A stretch of DNA of 64,000 nucleotides from positions 1-64,000 of the forward strand of contig JAJYCX010000005.1 of the NCBI GenBank assembly GCA_021778015.1, in the 5' to 3' direction. The position numbers and the translations under genes were made by a program. The notes beneath the pieces were generated by a model, which was not told where the DNA came from, searched no databases, and saw nothing but the letters and a program-made list of their open reading frames with translations. The stretch is from Pseudomonadota bacterium. Lineage in GTDB: Bacteria; Pseudomonadota; Gammaproteobacteria; UBA1113. Positions 55,317 to 64,000 of the stretch are shown piece by piece. Position 1 is the stretch's first letter. Every line of letters begins with the position of its first letter.

Positions 55317-57053
55317 GTGTTTAATAAATTACCTATTTTCATCCTTTTTTTGGCTTTATTCGGCTGTAGCATTTTGGCTTTTAAACCTGAGCCAGGGGTA
55401 CCTACAACATATTATCCGCAATCTGTGGCAGATTATCTGCAAAAAGCGAATACGGCAGAAGATCCCAGCACAGTTGCACATTATCGCATCCAGGCCGCGG
55501 GCCGGGCTCTGGTGGATGGAAAGACAGAAGAAGCTAAGAGTTATTTAGCTTTGACCGACGGAGTCACGCTATCACCCAGACAAAAAGAAGAAAAAGCCAT
55601 TCTAGAAGCAAAAGTAGCGGCCAATGAAGGCAATGCTCCAGCAGTGCTCAGTAATTTGGCTATAATCAATCAGCCCATGAAGCTGCCGCCCGAACTAGCC
55701 CGTGCTTACTATGAATCAGCAAGCCAAGCGCATCAGAGCCAAGGGCAAAACGAGGCATATTGTACTGATTTAATGCATTTAAGTATCTTATTGCCCAGCA
55801 ATCAAGCGATGGGAGTGCGGCAGACAACGTTGCTGTGTTTAGAAGCTTTGCCTAATGATACGCTGCAGCGTATGGCTGCTCAAAGCAACGATAATGAAGT
55901 CCGCGGCTGGGTTGCTGTTGCAGAATTAAATAAAGATACCAGCCTTAGCGCTCAAAGTTTTCAAGACGGTTATCAACAGTGGTTACAACAATATCCAAAT
56001 CATCCGGCTAGCATTTTATTTCCCCTGTCTGCCAGTGGTGCTGCGGCCTCTGCCTCCGGTCCTGCCCGTGCAACTACAACAGCCAATGTAGATTCTTCGC
56101 ATATCGCTTTATTGCTGCCTACTACAGGCTCTGCAGCCAGTGCTGGGCAATCAGTACGTGACGGTTTTATGGCCGCTTATTATAGCCACCCTTCGGGCCA
56201 CAGCGTAAAATTATATGACACCAATGGTGCTGATATTGCTGCAGTGTACAATAAAGCCATTGATGAAGGCGCTACCATGGTGGTGGGTCCATTAACCAAA
56301 CCCGAAGTAAGTCGTTTGGCTGATTCAGGTATTCGCATCCCTACCTTAGTACTCAATAATATCCCTACCCAAGGTACTAAGCGCAACTTCTATCAATTTG
56401 CTTTATCGCCTAACGACGAAGCGGAGCAAGTAGCACAACGCGCTTATGCACAAGGTTTCACTAAAGCTTTAGTCATTGCACCAGCAGATAGCTGGGGACA
56501 AGGTGTAGTCAATAGTTTTGCTAAACAATACAATAGCTTGGGTGGACAAGTGCGCGAATCGGTGGCTTATACCAACAGTACGCCATTAGACAGCGCGATT
56601 AAAAATGCCTTGCAAGCGAAATCGCCGAGTGCGAAAAATAACGATAAAGCAGCGCCGGATCGTAGACAAGATATAGATGTTATTTTCTTAGTGGCAACGC
56701 CCGATAAAGCCCGCGCCATTAAACCGCTGTTAAATTTCTATTATGCCAATAATATTCCGGTTTATGCGACCTCCATTATCTATACGGGTGTGAGTGATCC
56801 CTTCAAAAACCAAGATCTGAATGGCATACAATTTTCCACTTTGCCCTGGTATCTCAACAATTCTGCAGCCAAAACGAATGTTACGAGCTTGTATGCCTTT
56901 GGCTATGATGCCTATAATATGGCTACCAATTTTAACCAACTGACAAATGGCTACTCCGGAGTTACCGGTGTATTGTATTTAAGACCTAATCAACAAATAT
57001 ATCGTCAGGGAGTATGGGCGCAATTTAGAGATGGTGAAGCGAGAGCCCTATGA
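55317..57053 (+). CDS. lpoA: Penicillin-binding protein activator LpoA
   Basis: Outer-membrane lipoprotein that activates PBP1a in peptidoglycan synthesis. The 578-residue protein starts with a signal peptide and lipobox LFGC (Cys17), then a helical TPR-like N-terminal domain (30-230), a Ala/Ser/Thr-rich linker, and a periplasmic-binding-protein-like domain (IALLLPTTGSAASAGQSVRD, TMVVGPLTKPEV). GTG is the start, with GAGG 7 bases upstream. It overlaps yraN by 4 bases and heads the lpoA-yraN-diaA-dolP cluster. Confidence 0.93.
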   Translation: MFNKLPIFILFLALFGCSILAFKPEPGVPTTYYPQSVADYLQKANTAEDPSTVAHYRIQAAGRALVDGKTEEAKSYLALTDGVTLSPRQKEEKAILEAKVAANEGNAPAVLSNLAIINQPMKLPPELARAYYESASQAHQSQGQNEAYCTDLMHLSILLPSNQAMGVRQTTLLCLEALPNDTLQRMAAQSNDNEVRGWVAVAELNKDTSLSAQSFQDGYQQWLQQYPNHPASILFPLSASGAAASASGPARATTTANVDSSHIALLLPTTGSAASAGQSVRDGFMAAYYSHPSGHSVKLYDTNGADIAAVYNKAIDEGATMVVGPLTKPEVSRLADSGIRIPTLVLNNIPTQGTKRNFYQFALSPNDEAEQVAQRAYAQGFTKALVIAPADSWGQGVVNSFAKQYNSLGGQVRESVAYTNSTPLDSAIKNALQAKSPSAKNNDKAAPDRRQDIDVIFLVATPDKARAIKPLLNFYYANNIPVYATSIIYTGVSDPFKNQDLNGIQFSTLPWYLNNSAAKTNVTSLYAFGYDAYNMATNFNQLTNGYSGVTGVLYLRPNQQIYRQGVWAQFRDGEARAL

Positions 57054-57430
57054 AGAGTAGTACAGCCCAAACCGTAGGGCAGCAAGCTGAAGACTGGGCT
57101 TTGCAGTATTTACAGCAACAAGGCTTAAAGTTAATCGAGCGTAATTTTTACTGTCAGAGCGGTGAGATCGATTTAATCTTTCGCGATAAGGAAAATTTAG
57201 TATTTACTGAGGTGCGTTATAGGCACAAAAGCAGCCATGGTACTGGCGTTGAAACAGTGGATGGCGCTAAACAACGAAAGATTCTGCGTAGCGCGGAATA
57301 TTACTTGTATAGCAAGAAGCTGTGGGATCATCCTTGTCGTTTTGATGTGATAGGGATCAGTCTGGATACTCAGCAGCAAGTGGAAATAGTCTGGGAAAAA
57401 AATGCGTTTGATGGCAATTATTATATATAA
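57050..57430 (+). CDS. yraN: UPF0102 family protein YraN
   Basis: A 126-residue protein of the Holliday-junction-resolvase-like UPF0102 family. It has the family pattern GQQAEDWALQYLQQQGLKLI followed by the GEIDLI...VFTEVRYR core, which is a PD-(D/E)xK nuclease-like site. The final ATGA overlaps the previous gene. Activity is not established in this family generally. Confidence 0.94.
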   Translation: MKSSTAQTVGQQAEDWALQYLQQQGLKLIERNFYCQSGEIDLIFRDKENLVFTEVRYRHKSSHGTGVETVDGAKQRKILRSAEYYLYSKKLWDHPCRFDVIGISLDTQQQVEIVWEKNAFDGNYYI

Positions 57431-58036
<606 letters not shown>

Positions 58037-58037
58037 A

Positions 58038-58607
58038 ATGAAAAAATATTTAGGTCTTTTATTATTAATGGTTGCTTTATTAGATGGTTGTGTGGTTGCT
58101 GTGGTCGCCGGTGTAACCATCGCGGGTGTAGTGGTGTATGAAGGTCGCGGCCCCAAAACTTTAAGTTCAGACAGTAAGATTTCTTATGATGCAGAACACA
58201 AAATTTTTGCGGACAAAGAATTAAATGAGAAAACTCGTATTATTGTATCCTCTTTCAATGGCGTGGTATTGTTGGCAGGTGAAGCACCTACTGAAGACAT
58301 GCGCATTAGGGCCGGTCAATTGGTGCAGAATGTGCCTGGCATAAAGCGGATGTACAATGAAATTACGATAGGTACGCCTATTTCCGCTTTAACGCAATCT
58401 AGCGATAGCTTCATCACGAGTAAGATTAAAACTCAGCTGCTAGCCAATAAGAGCTTAAATGGATCGCAGCTCAAAATCGTGACTGAAAATAGCACGGTAT
58501 TTATGCTAGGCGAAGTCACTCGCGGTCAAGGAAAAACAGCAGCGGAAATTGCGAGCAAATCCTCTGGAGTGCAAAAGGTAGTGACTTTGTTTGAATATGT
58601 AGAGTAG
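58038..58607 (+). CDS. dolP: Dual BON-domain lipoprotein DolP (YraP)
   Basis: Outer-membrane-associated lipoprotein that helps keep envelope integrity and supports BamA. The 189-residue protein has a lipobox near LLDGC (Cys18), an N-terminal glycine/valine-rich stretch, BON domain 1 (about 45-113) and BON domain 2 (about 123-189). It is 1 base after the diaA stop, as in the E. coli cluster. Confidence 0.9.
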   Translation: MKKYLGLLLLMVALLDGCVVAVVAGVTIAGVVVYEGRGPKTLSSDSKISYDAEHKIFADKELNEKTRIIVSSFNGVVLLAGEAPTEDMRIRAGQLVQNVPGIKRMYNEITIGTPISALTQSSDSFITSKIKTQLLANKSLNGSQLKIVTENSTVFMLGEVTRGQGKTAAEIASKSSGVQKVVTLFEYVE

Positions 58608-58611
58608 ATTT

Positions 58612-58676
58612 GTGTCACCCCTTAGGGTCCAAACTGCTCCGAAGACCGGGGATCCGGTTTATATTAGGTTTTAAAG
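58612..58676. repeat. Degenerate GTCACC/GGATCC repeat remnant
   Basis: GTCACCCCTTAGGG and GACCGGGGATCC keep the general theme of the GTCATCC/GGATCC family but not its inverted ends; probably a decayed copy. Confidence 0.4.
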
Positions 58677-58688
58677 GTGAATAAGCAT

Positions 58689-59411
58689 ATGAATAGAAAA
58701 TGGATTTTAGCTGCTATTTTGGCGGGAGGCTTATTGTTCTTAGTCACTATAGTCCGCGCCGGCGACAAAGCAACTACACCACAAGTAGTGCAATTAGCTT
58801 CACCTTACCCTAGCTTGAACCACATTCATTATGTGGTTCAAAAAGAACAATGGGTAGTTAGTGATTCGGCGCGCGTTATAATTTCAGTTAACGCCAATTT
58901 AACCGACGATGCCTTGGATCATTTTCAAGATAAAATGAATAAAAATCTAGATAGCTTGGCTAAAAATGTTTCTTGGCACGTAACGCAATTTAACCGTAAT
59001 CAAGACAGTTCTGGCCTAGAACAAGTTTCGGCGCAGGCTGAAGCGCGCATCGCTAATTCGGCATTAGCTGGCTTGCGTGTTAAAGCCGATAAGTTAAGCT
59101 CTCCCGGCATAAAATACAGCGTAGTCGATATTCAATACGGCCCTAGTGATGCAGATATTCAAAAAGCAAAAGATAGTTTAAGACAAAATGTTTATGCTTC
59201 CATTGCAGAAGAGATACGCAGCTTAAATAAAATGTACAAACAAGAATTTTTCGTCAATAGTATCGATTTTGATTTAAATTCTAGTATCCTGCCGCCGCCT
59301 CAGCCCATGTTGATGCGCGTAGCCAGTGCCGGTGTCAGCAATGATAATGTGCCTGTAAACCAAAAATTAGTATTACAAGCCGATGTGGTGTTGGCGGCTA
59401 AGGTGCAGTGA
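58689..59411 (+). CDS. Hypothetical periplasmic protein
   Basis: A 240-residue protein with a signal-type N-terminus (MNRKWILAAILAGGLLFLVT) ending near VRAGDK. It has about four helical segments and Ile/Val-rich beta stretches, and no family I recognise. No lipobox. AAAGG lies upstream of the ATG; a GTG 12 bases earlier is also in frame. It follows dolP on the same strand, so it may be an envelope protein. Confidence 0.6.
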   Translation: MNRKWILAAILAGGLLFLVTIVRAGDKATTPQVVQLASPYPSLNHIHYVVQKEQWVVSDSARVIISVNANLTDDALDHFQDKMNKNLDSLAKNVSWHVTQFNRNQDSSGLEQVSAQAEARIANSALAGLRVKADKLSSPGIKYSVVDIQYGPSDADIQKAKDSLRQNVYASIAEEIRSLNKMYKQEFFVNSIDFDLNSSILPPPQPMLMRVASAGVSNDNVPVNQKLVLQADVVLAAKVQ

Positions 59412-59471
59412 TACCACAATAGGCTTGCCCAAAAACCCACAGGGTGAAATATTAGGTATAAGGATATGCCC

Positions 59472-60218
59472 ATGATTGCGCAAAACATCTTAGAATCTAG
59501 ATTTTTTATATCGGTTCTGTTAGGCGGTTTTGTAACGCTGATCTGCAATATACTATTTTATATTTACCAATCTAAAAGACAGCAATTAAATTCTATACAT
59601 GCCGCAAGTACGGTGATAGGATTTTTTATGGCGTTGCAGATATCCGAGCTAAGCTTATTAGAAAAAGCCATTACGGAAAGGCTTAACAATATTAAAGCAC
59701 TTAGAGCCGGCGAGCGAGTGGATATAACACACATTACCAGTGATTTTGCTTGCTCTACTAAAATCAGCATCAATATGGAAGAAGTCGCTGCAAAAATATT
59801 AGCAGCTTATGGCAGAAAAGAACGAAAAAGATCTAACGGAGAAAAGGATATCACCAAAATATTGCAATGTATTTTCAACAGCGATAGAAACTATTTCAAA
59901 ATCCTAAGAGGCCTAGATAGGTTCAATAGTATAAAAAGACTGGCGCAGGAAGATTTGAAAAAAGGAATCATAGCAGACGAGCATGCATTGTTAGATATTC
60001 TAATCAATTTTTTAGAACAAGATGTCAGTGGGTATAGAGTGCAAATTACAGAAGCGCTATTACCTTATCAAAAAGCAACCTTTAAACACTTCAAAGAAGA
60101 AATACAAAAGCAGTTTAAGTTACAGGTGAATGTTTCTGTGTCTGAGCCACTAGCAACGAATAGTGATGCATTGAAGAAAATGGATATGGCTATGCCCGTT
60201 ATAGAATTACCGATTTAA
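59472..60218 (+). CDS. Hypothetical membrane-anchored helical protein
   Basis: A 248-residue protein with one N-terminal membrane helix (FISVLLGGFVTLICNILFYI) and possibly a second hydrophobic stretch (40-60), then a highly charged, helix-rich cytosolic part. No family is recognised. An ATG 6 bases earlier is too close to the AAGGAT ribosome-binding site, so I start at 59472. Its 3' end overlaps the convergent ATPase by 12 bases. Confidence 0.6.
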   Translation: MIAQNILESRFFISVLLGGFVTLICNILFYIYQSKRQQLNSIHAASTVIGFFMALQISELSLLEKAITERLNNIKALRAGERVDITHITSDFACSTKISINMEEVAAKILAAYGRKERKRSNGEKDITKILQCIFNSDRNYFKILRGLDRFNSIKRLAQEDLKKGIIADEHALLDILINFLEQDVSGYRVQITEALLPYQKATFKHFKEEIQKQFKLQVNVSVSEPLATNSDALKKMDMAMPVIELPI

Positions 60219-61265
60219 ATACAATGCCAATAACGGATCAGCAATAACATATTTCGCTTTTTCTATTTTTGTGATAAAACCGCCACTTTCCAAATTCTTT
60301 AATGCAGTATAAGCTGCTTGTCTACTGATGTTTAGACCACTATAAGGATCCAATCCCATAGAAAGATTAACCATGACATCCAATGCATGACTTTTTTCTT
60401 TAATTTTTTGTAGCTGCAATTCTAGATAGCCGTTTTCCTGATGAATGAGTACGTTATTTATATAGTCTAAGAAGGTGTCTATGGATTTTGCATGTCGAGG
60501 TTCTATGATAAGATCTTTAATAATTCTAGAGGTATAATACGGATGGCAATTAAACTTATGCAGAATTATCTCTATAATTTCATAAGGCAGATTCATCTCG
60601 GTCAAATAAAGCAAAACTTCCTCACGGTCTAAATCTTTTAAAAGGATTAGACTGCCGAAGCGATAAAAAGCCCCTGACTTCTCAACGAATACTTTCGTCA
60701 TCAATGTTTCTTGGCTGCCAGCGAATAGATAATTAACCTTTTTTTGTAATTGAATGACGGAGCGAAACACCTTGATGACGCGCTCTCCTAAATAAAACAA
60801 TTCGCCAAACTCGTCAAAAAATACTATAACCTTTTTATTGTATTTGAGCGCTATTTTTTCAGGAAGTGCTAACGCTTGCTCCAACAATAGCCATTCATCG
60901 TTCTTGTCACGAATAAGCTGCAAAAGCGGTTCAATTTCCAGATCGCCATATTTAACTTTGAGCTTGAAGGAAAACTCAATCTGCTTTAAAAGGAACTTTA
61001 GTCGCCCTATAAATCCTAGTGCGTTTAAACAATTTTCTACAATGCCTTCTGCAACGCTTTGTATGCTGCCGGAATAGCGCATAATGTCAATGTGGATGGT
61101 TAAACAATCTGGATCCTGGGCGATATCTTCCAGTATCTTTTGTGCTAAGGTGGTTTTGCCAAAGCGCCTGGGGGCAATAAGAACGTAGTCTTTGCCATTT
61201 CTCAAGCCGTGGGTCAGGCTACTTAAATATTCTTTTCTATCAATGAATAGCTCTTTAACCATCAT
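60207..61265 (-). CDS. Archaeal-type/STAND ATPase domain protein
   Basis: A 352-residue ATPase of the PF01637-like group. Walker A is APRRFGKTTL (31-40), Walker B VIVFFDEFGEL (about 147-157) and a sensor region FAGSQETL. The C-terminal 100 residues form a winged-helix-like module (GLNISRQAAYTALKNLESGG). Such ATPases are sporadic in bacteria and often orphan. The gene converges on the previous membrane protein and has its own AT-rich upstream region. Confidence 0.82.
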   Translation of the reverse strand: MMVKELFIDRKEYLSSLTHGLRNGKDYVLIAPRRFGKTTLAQKILEDIAQDPDCLTIHIDIMRYSGSIQSVAEGIVENCLNALGFIGRLKFLLKQIEFSFKLKVKYGDLEIEPLLQLIRDKNDEWLLLEQALALPEKIALKYNKKVIVFFDEFGELFYLGERVIKVFRSVIQLQKKVNYLFAGSQETLMTKVFVEKSGAFYRFGSLILLKDLDREEVLLYLTEMNLPYEIIEIILHKFNCHPYYTSRIIKDLIIEPRHAKSIDTFLDYINNVLIHQENGYLELQLQKIKEKSHALDVMVNLSMGLDPYSGLNISRQAAYTALKNLESGGFITKIEKAKYVIADPLLALYLNR

Positions 61266-61430
61266 TTCACCGCTGTATCATAAAATATATGATAAGTGTA
61301 TATCAAAATCATTTACCTGTCAATGAAATTTGATTACAACTGTATGTTAAGATTGGATACAGGCAAGAATAGTTAAACTGTCTTATAAATCTGTAACTAT
61401 ATGATTTTACTGATGTTTCTATTTTTTTGC

Positions 61431-61482
61431 TAGATATCTGGGTTATCCTACGGCCTGGCGGCCTTGCCGAGAATGACACCGT
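61431..61482. repeat. Degenerate repeat remnant
   Basis: GGTTATCCTACGGCCTGGCG and GCCGAGAATGAC resemble the GTCATCC/GGATGAC family, with several changes. It lies between the ATPase and the permease gene in an otherwise AT-rich gap (61266-61540) with no gene seen. Confidence 0.4.
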
Positions 61483-61540
61483 TCAGTGTGCCTTCTCTAC
61501 GATTACGAGGCTACAAACGCCAGTATTGGACACAGCAATT

Positions 61541-63133
61541 TTAGGTCTGTGTTACTTGCTTGTCTGCAATGACATTGGACTGCGTTGTGTTATCGAAATC
61601 TATTTCTTCACGGATCTTTATAATATTTTGCTCTAAATTTTCAGAAGATAAACTATTCTTCCTAAAGATATAGGCAAAGATCAAACCTATAGCTGCGATG
61701 ATGAGATTATCTGCGGGAAAAGGAATGAGTGCTTTAGAGCGTAGAAAAGAAACTAAAACAATACAGGCCAGATAGATTAACAAATACCAATTCTTAATCA
61801 ATGTGGCATAAAAAGTCTCTTTCTTCGTATTAAAGGCATAATAGCCGGCGACGATTAAAATGAGCGTGATAAACAGATAAACTAGATTGGTAAAGCCAGA
61901 CCAATAGATCAGCCAAGTGCAGCAGATAAAGCCTAAACAGCCGATTAAAGTAGGATAGAACAAATTAAACTTATACAACAGTTGTGGTTGCTTACGATGT
62001 AATACCATTACGCTCACAGGACCTGCTAAATAAGCGAATACGACAATGGATGATAAAAAGTTAACGAGTTCTTTCCATGTTGGAAACGGAAATAAGAATA
62101 TAATACCCACAAAACCGTTGATCCACAAAGCAATAGCAGGAGCGCCATATTTATTGAGTCTAGTCAAGAAGCTTTCTGGGAATATCTCTTTCCCTACACT
62201 GTACAAGATCCGCGAAGTGACAGCGATGTAAACATTGGTGGTTCCTAAGGGCGCAACCACAGCATCGATAAACAATATAGTGAATAACCAGTTCAAGCCG
62301 AATAAAGCAACGAGTGCCAACAACGGCGCTGCTGTGCCGGTTAATGACAGTTGATGTTGGTTGTCTAAACACAGTAAATAGCTCAAAGATAGTAAGCCAT
62401 ATAAAACCAAACCCACCAATATGGGGGCAAACAACGAGTAGGGTAGAGCCTTAATAGGATCTTTAACCTGATTAGCCAGTATCAGTCCGTTTTGAAAGCC
62501 AGAAAATGCAAATGCCAAACCGCTGCTGGTGACCGCCAGCAGGATATTTTCGAAAGAGAAGTTGACTTTATTAGCAACTGAAGTAAGCCCATGAAAATGG
62601 CCAAAACTGGAGATTAAGATCAGCGCTACCATAAGTGGGATTAAGATTTTCCAAAAGCTGACGATGCTATTGACTCTGGCAACACGAGTGATCACGAGTG
62701 TATTGAAGGCCGTGATGCTCAGGATGATAAACATAGCGAGTGCGATGCCCCGGGTCGATAATTCAACTTTATTGGCAACACTGACGAGTAATGATGGCTC
62801 CCAGAAGCCTATGTATTGTACTACGGCTTGAGCTTCTAAGGGTAAATACACCACATAGCTTAGCCAGCCTAAAATTAAAAAGATGCTGCCCATGCTTTTG
62901 GGATGCGTTAAACTCATGAAGCGATAAATGCCGCCGACTATGGGAAAAGCGGTGCAGATTTGCGCAAAAGATAGACCAATGATCAGCGTGATGACCGCGG
63001 TAATTATCCAAGAATACAACACGCCTATGCCAGCAGTTTGATACCCGTAAAACGGTGAAAACAACCAACCAGAACCTATCATGCCGCCAGTGGAGATGAG
63101 GATCAACTGCAGATTTGAAAGTTTTTTAATCAT
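61541..63133 (-). CDS. APC-superfamily amino acid permease
   Basis: A 530-residue inner-membrane transporter with about 12 hydrophobic helices. The start ISTGGMIGSGWLFSPFYG is the APC family signature of helix 1 (GxIGSGxxF), and FSGFQNG lies in helix 6. The last 40 residues form a hydrophilic cytosolic tail. APC members take up amino acids or exchange them with polyamines; the substrate is not readable. Several such genes are typical of intracellular bacteria that live on amino acids. Confidence 0.88.
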   Translation of the reverse strand: MIKKLSNLQLILISTGGMIGSGWLFSPFYGYQTAGIGVLYSWIITAVITLIIGLSFAQICTAFPIVGGIYRFMSLTHPKSMGSIFLILGWLSYVVYLPLEAQAVVQYIGFWEPSLLVSVANKVELSTRGIALAMFIILSITAFNTLVITRVARVNSIVSFWKILIPLMVALILISSFGHFHGLTSVANKVNFSFENILLAVTSSGLAFAFSGFQNGLILANQVKDPIKALPYSLFAPILVGLVLYGLLSLSYLLCLDNQHQLSLTGTAAPLLALVALFGLNWLFTILFIDAVVAPLGTTNVYIAVTSRILYSVGKEIFPESFLTRLNKYGAPAIALWINGFVGIIFLFPFPTWKELVNFLSSIVVFAYLAGPVSVMVLHRKQPQLLYKFNLFYPTLIGCLGFICCTWLIYWSGFTNLVYLFITLILIVAGYYAFNTKKETFYATLIKNWYLLIYLACIVLVSFLRSKALIPFPADNLIIAAIGLIFAYIFRKNSLSSENLEQNIIKIREEIDFDNTTQSNVIADKQVTQT

Positions 63134-63222
63134 GTGGAAGTCCTTGTCTTACTCGTTTTTCCGGCGGTTATTGTTATTAAAACATGTCTTTAAAAAAAAA
63201 GAAAGAGGACATAGCTAGCATC

Positions 63223-63354
63223 AATGAAGATGTGAGACTTTGATGAATACTATAGATTTGAACAGAAGCTTTGTCATCCCCGACCGAAGGTCGGGGATCC
63301 AGGATCGTATTTGGCTTTTTCTGGATCCCCGACTGCGGCCTGATCGAGGATGAC
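63223..63354. repeat. Full GTCATCC...GGATGAC repeat with conserved arm
   Basis: The arm AATGAAGATGTGAGAC... (63223-63272) leads into GTCATCCCCGACCG and ends GAGGATGAC at 63354, with GGGGATCCAG/CTGGATCCCC inside. It is in the opposite orientation to the copies at 31723 and 48883. Confidence 0.82.
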
Positions 63355-63405
63355 GCAGTTCTATGCCTACAGTGTAGATCTGGTTTTTACAAGAACACCA
63401 TAGTT

Positions 63406-64000
63406 TTATCTTTGCTCCGCTAATGCCATTTGTAACTTTTGTTGTAGCGCTTCACTGTCAACAGCACCAACTACCGGTGTTATCAGCATGTGGCCTTGTT
63501 CATTAAGCATGATCAACGTAGGTGGTGCTATCACGTTCCAACGTTTTAGAATGGCATTGATATCGGCGCTAGGATGCGTCATATCGACTCGCACCAAATG
63601 AAATTGTTGCAGCAATGACGTTACTTCAGGTTTGTAAAATTCGCGTTCCAATTCCTTACATGATACGCACCAATCAGCGTAAAAATCGATGAGCACCGGT
63701 TTGCCATTGGCATTTTGAATCGCGGCATCTAAAGCGTCAATTGTAGTGACCGTGGTAAAGTTTAATTTTTTTTCTACGGACGTTGCTTGTAAAGGTAACC
63801 AGATATTGCTATGCCCTAAACTAGCGCCTATGATTAACAATACGCCATAAACAAAACACACAGCACCTAAGGTTTGTCGTAATCTAAAGCTGAATTTTTT
63901 ATTTTGTGCGCGATTGGATAGGTCGCTGCTGTAAGCGATTAATAGCAGCAATACGCCCCACAAGAATAATACTATAAAAACAGGCACTAAACGTGAAGAT
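63406..64000 (-). CDS. dsbD: Thiol:disulfide interchange protein DsbD, C-terminal part
   Basis: The frame stays open to the right edge, so the N-terminal part of the gene is outside the window. Visible are the last membrane helices and the periplasmic thioredoxin domain with the active site CVSCK (WCVSCKELER). This domain carries electrons from the cytosol to DsbC or cytochrome-assembly proteins. About 198 residues are seen of a protein that is usually 550-600. Confidence 0.9.
   Translation of the reverse strand, partial: SSRLVPVFIVLFLWGVLLLLIAYSSDLSNRAQNKKFSFRLRQTLGAVCFVYGVLLIIGASLGHSNIWLPLQATSVEKKLNFTTVTTIDALDAAIQNANGKPVLIDFYADWCVSCKELEREFYKPEVTSLLQQFHLVRVDMTHPSADINAILKRWNVIAPPTLIMLNEQGHMLITPVVGAVDSEALQQKLQMALAEQR

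Overview
The window is a chromosomal segment of an AT-rich gammaproteobacterium (roughly 40% G+C by eye, not computed) and it contains the replication origin. Gammaproteobacterial markers are the lpoA-yraN-diaA-dolP and ubiE-ubiJ-ubiB clusters, hfq-hflX and parC-parE. A glutamate-cysteine ligase of the non-E. coli (TIGR02049-like) type, many palindromic intergenic repeats and one protein that looks like a secreted effector fit a member of the Legionellales (Coxiella/Berkiella/Legionella-like). That placement is an inference. No tRNA, rRNA, CRISPR array, transposase or prophage gene was seen.

Layout. 0-4.5 kb (minus): metK-ahcY-gshA-gshB, joining the activated methyl cycle to glutathione synthesis. 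4.5-9.2 kb: pabA-hemC, a small membrane protein, a DUF4143 ATPase with a repeat operator-like region, a LysE/ArgO-type exporter and a four-repeat DUF347 membrane protein. 9.3-13 kb (minus): uvrD, a GIN-domain lipoprotein and an SDR oxidoreductase. 13.4-17.5 kb (minus): recF, dnaN, dnaA with four parS sites and several inserted repeats. 17.5-18 kb: oriC with DnaA boxes and an AT-rich unwinding region. 18-23.8 kb (plus): a FadL-like porin, then rpmH-rnpA-yidD-yidC-mnmE. 23.8-27.2 kb: a CpdA-like phosphodiesterase, an alpha/beta hydrolase, an OmpA-like lipoprotein and a FUSC protein. 27.5-31.6 kb (minus): parE-parC.

31.9-42 kb is the most unusual part. A NUDIX hydrolase and a 1069-residue transglutaminase-DUF2126 protein lie on the minus strand. 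Divergent from them is a tightly overlapping operon of a circularly permuted ATP-grasp enzyme, an alpha-E protein and a fused class II amidotransferase-transglutaminase whose expected Cys2 nucleophile is Thr2. It is followed by a 580-residue orphan protein with an internal duplication. These families are known from comparative genomics as a predicted peptide-synthesis and peptide-cleavage system whose substrate is unknown.

42-64 kb: pcm, a TolC-family channel, tgt, a multi-TM hybrid sensor kinase with an atypical response regulator, ubiE-ubiJ-ubiB, a YgjP-type protease, rsmE, hfq-hflX, lpoA-yraN-diaA-dolP, two orphan envelope proteins, a STAND-type ATPase, an APC amino-acid permease and the C-terminal part of dsbD.

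Genes point mainly away from 17.5 kb in both directions, as expected around an origin. At least four repeat families occupy the gaps, and one copy supplies the 3' end of recF.
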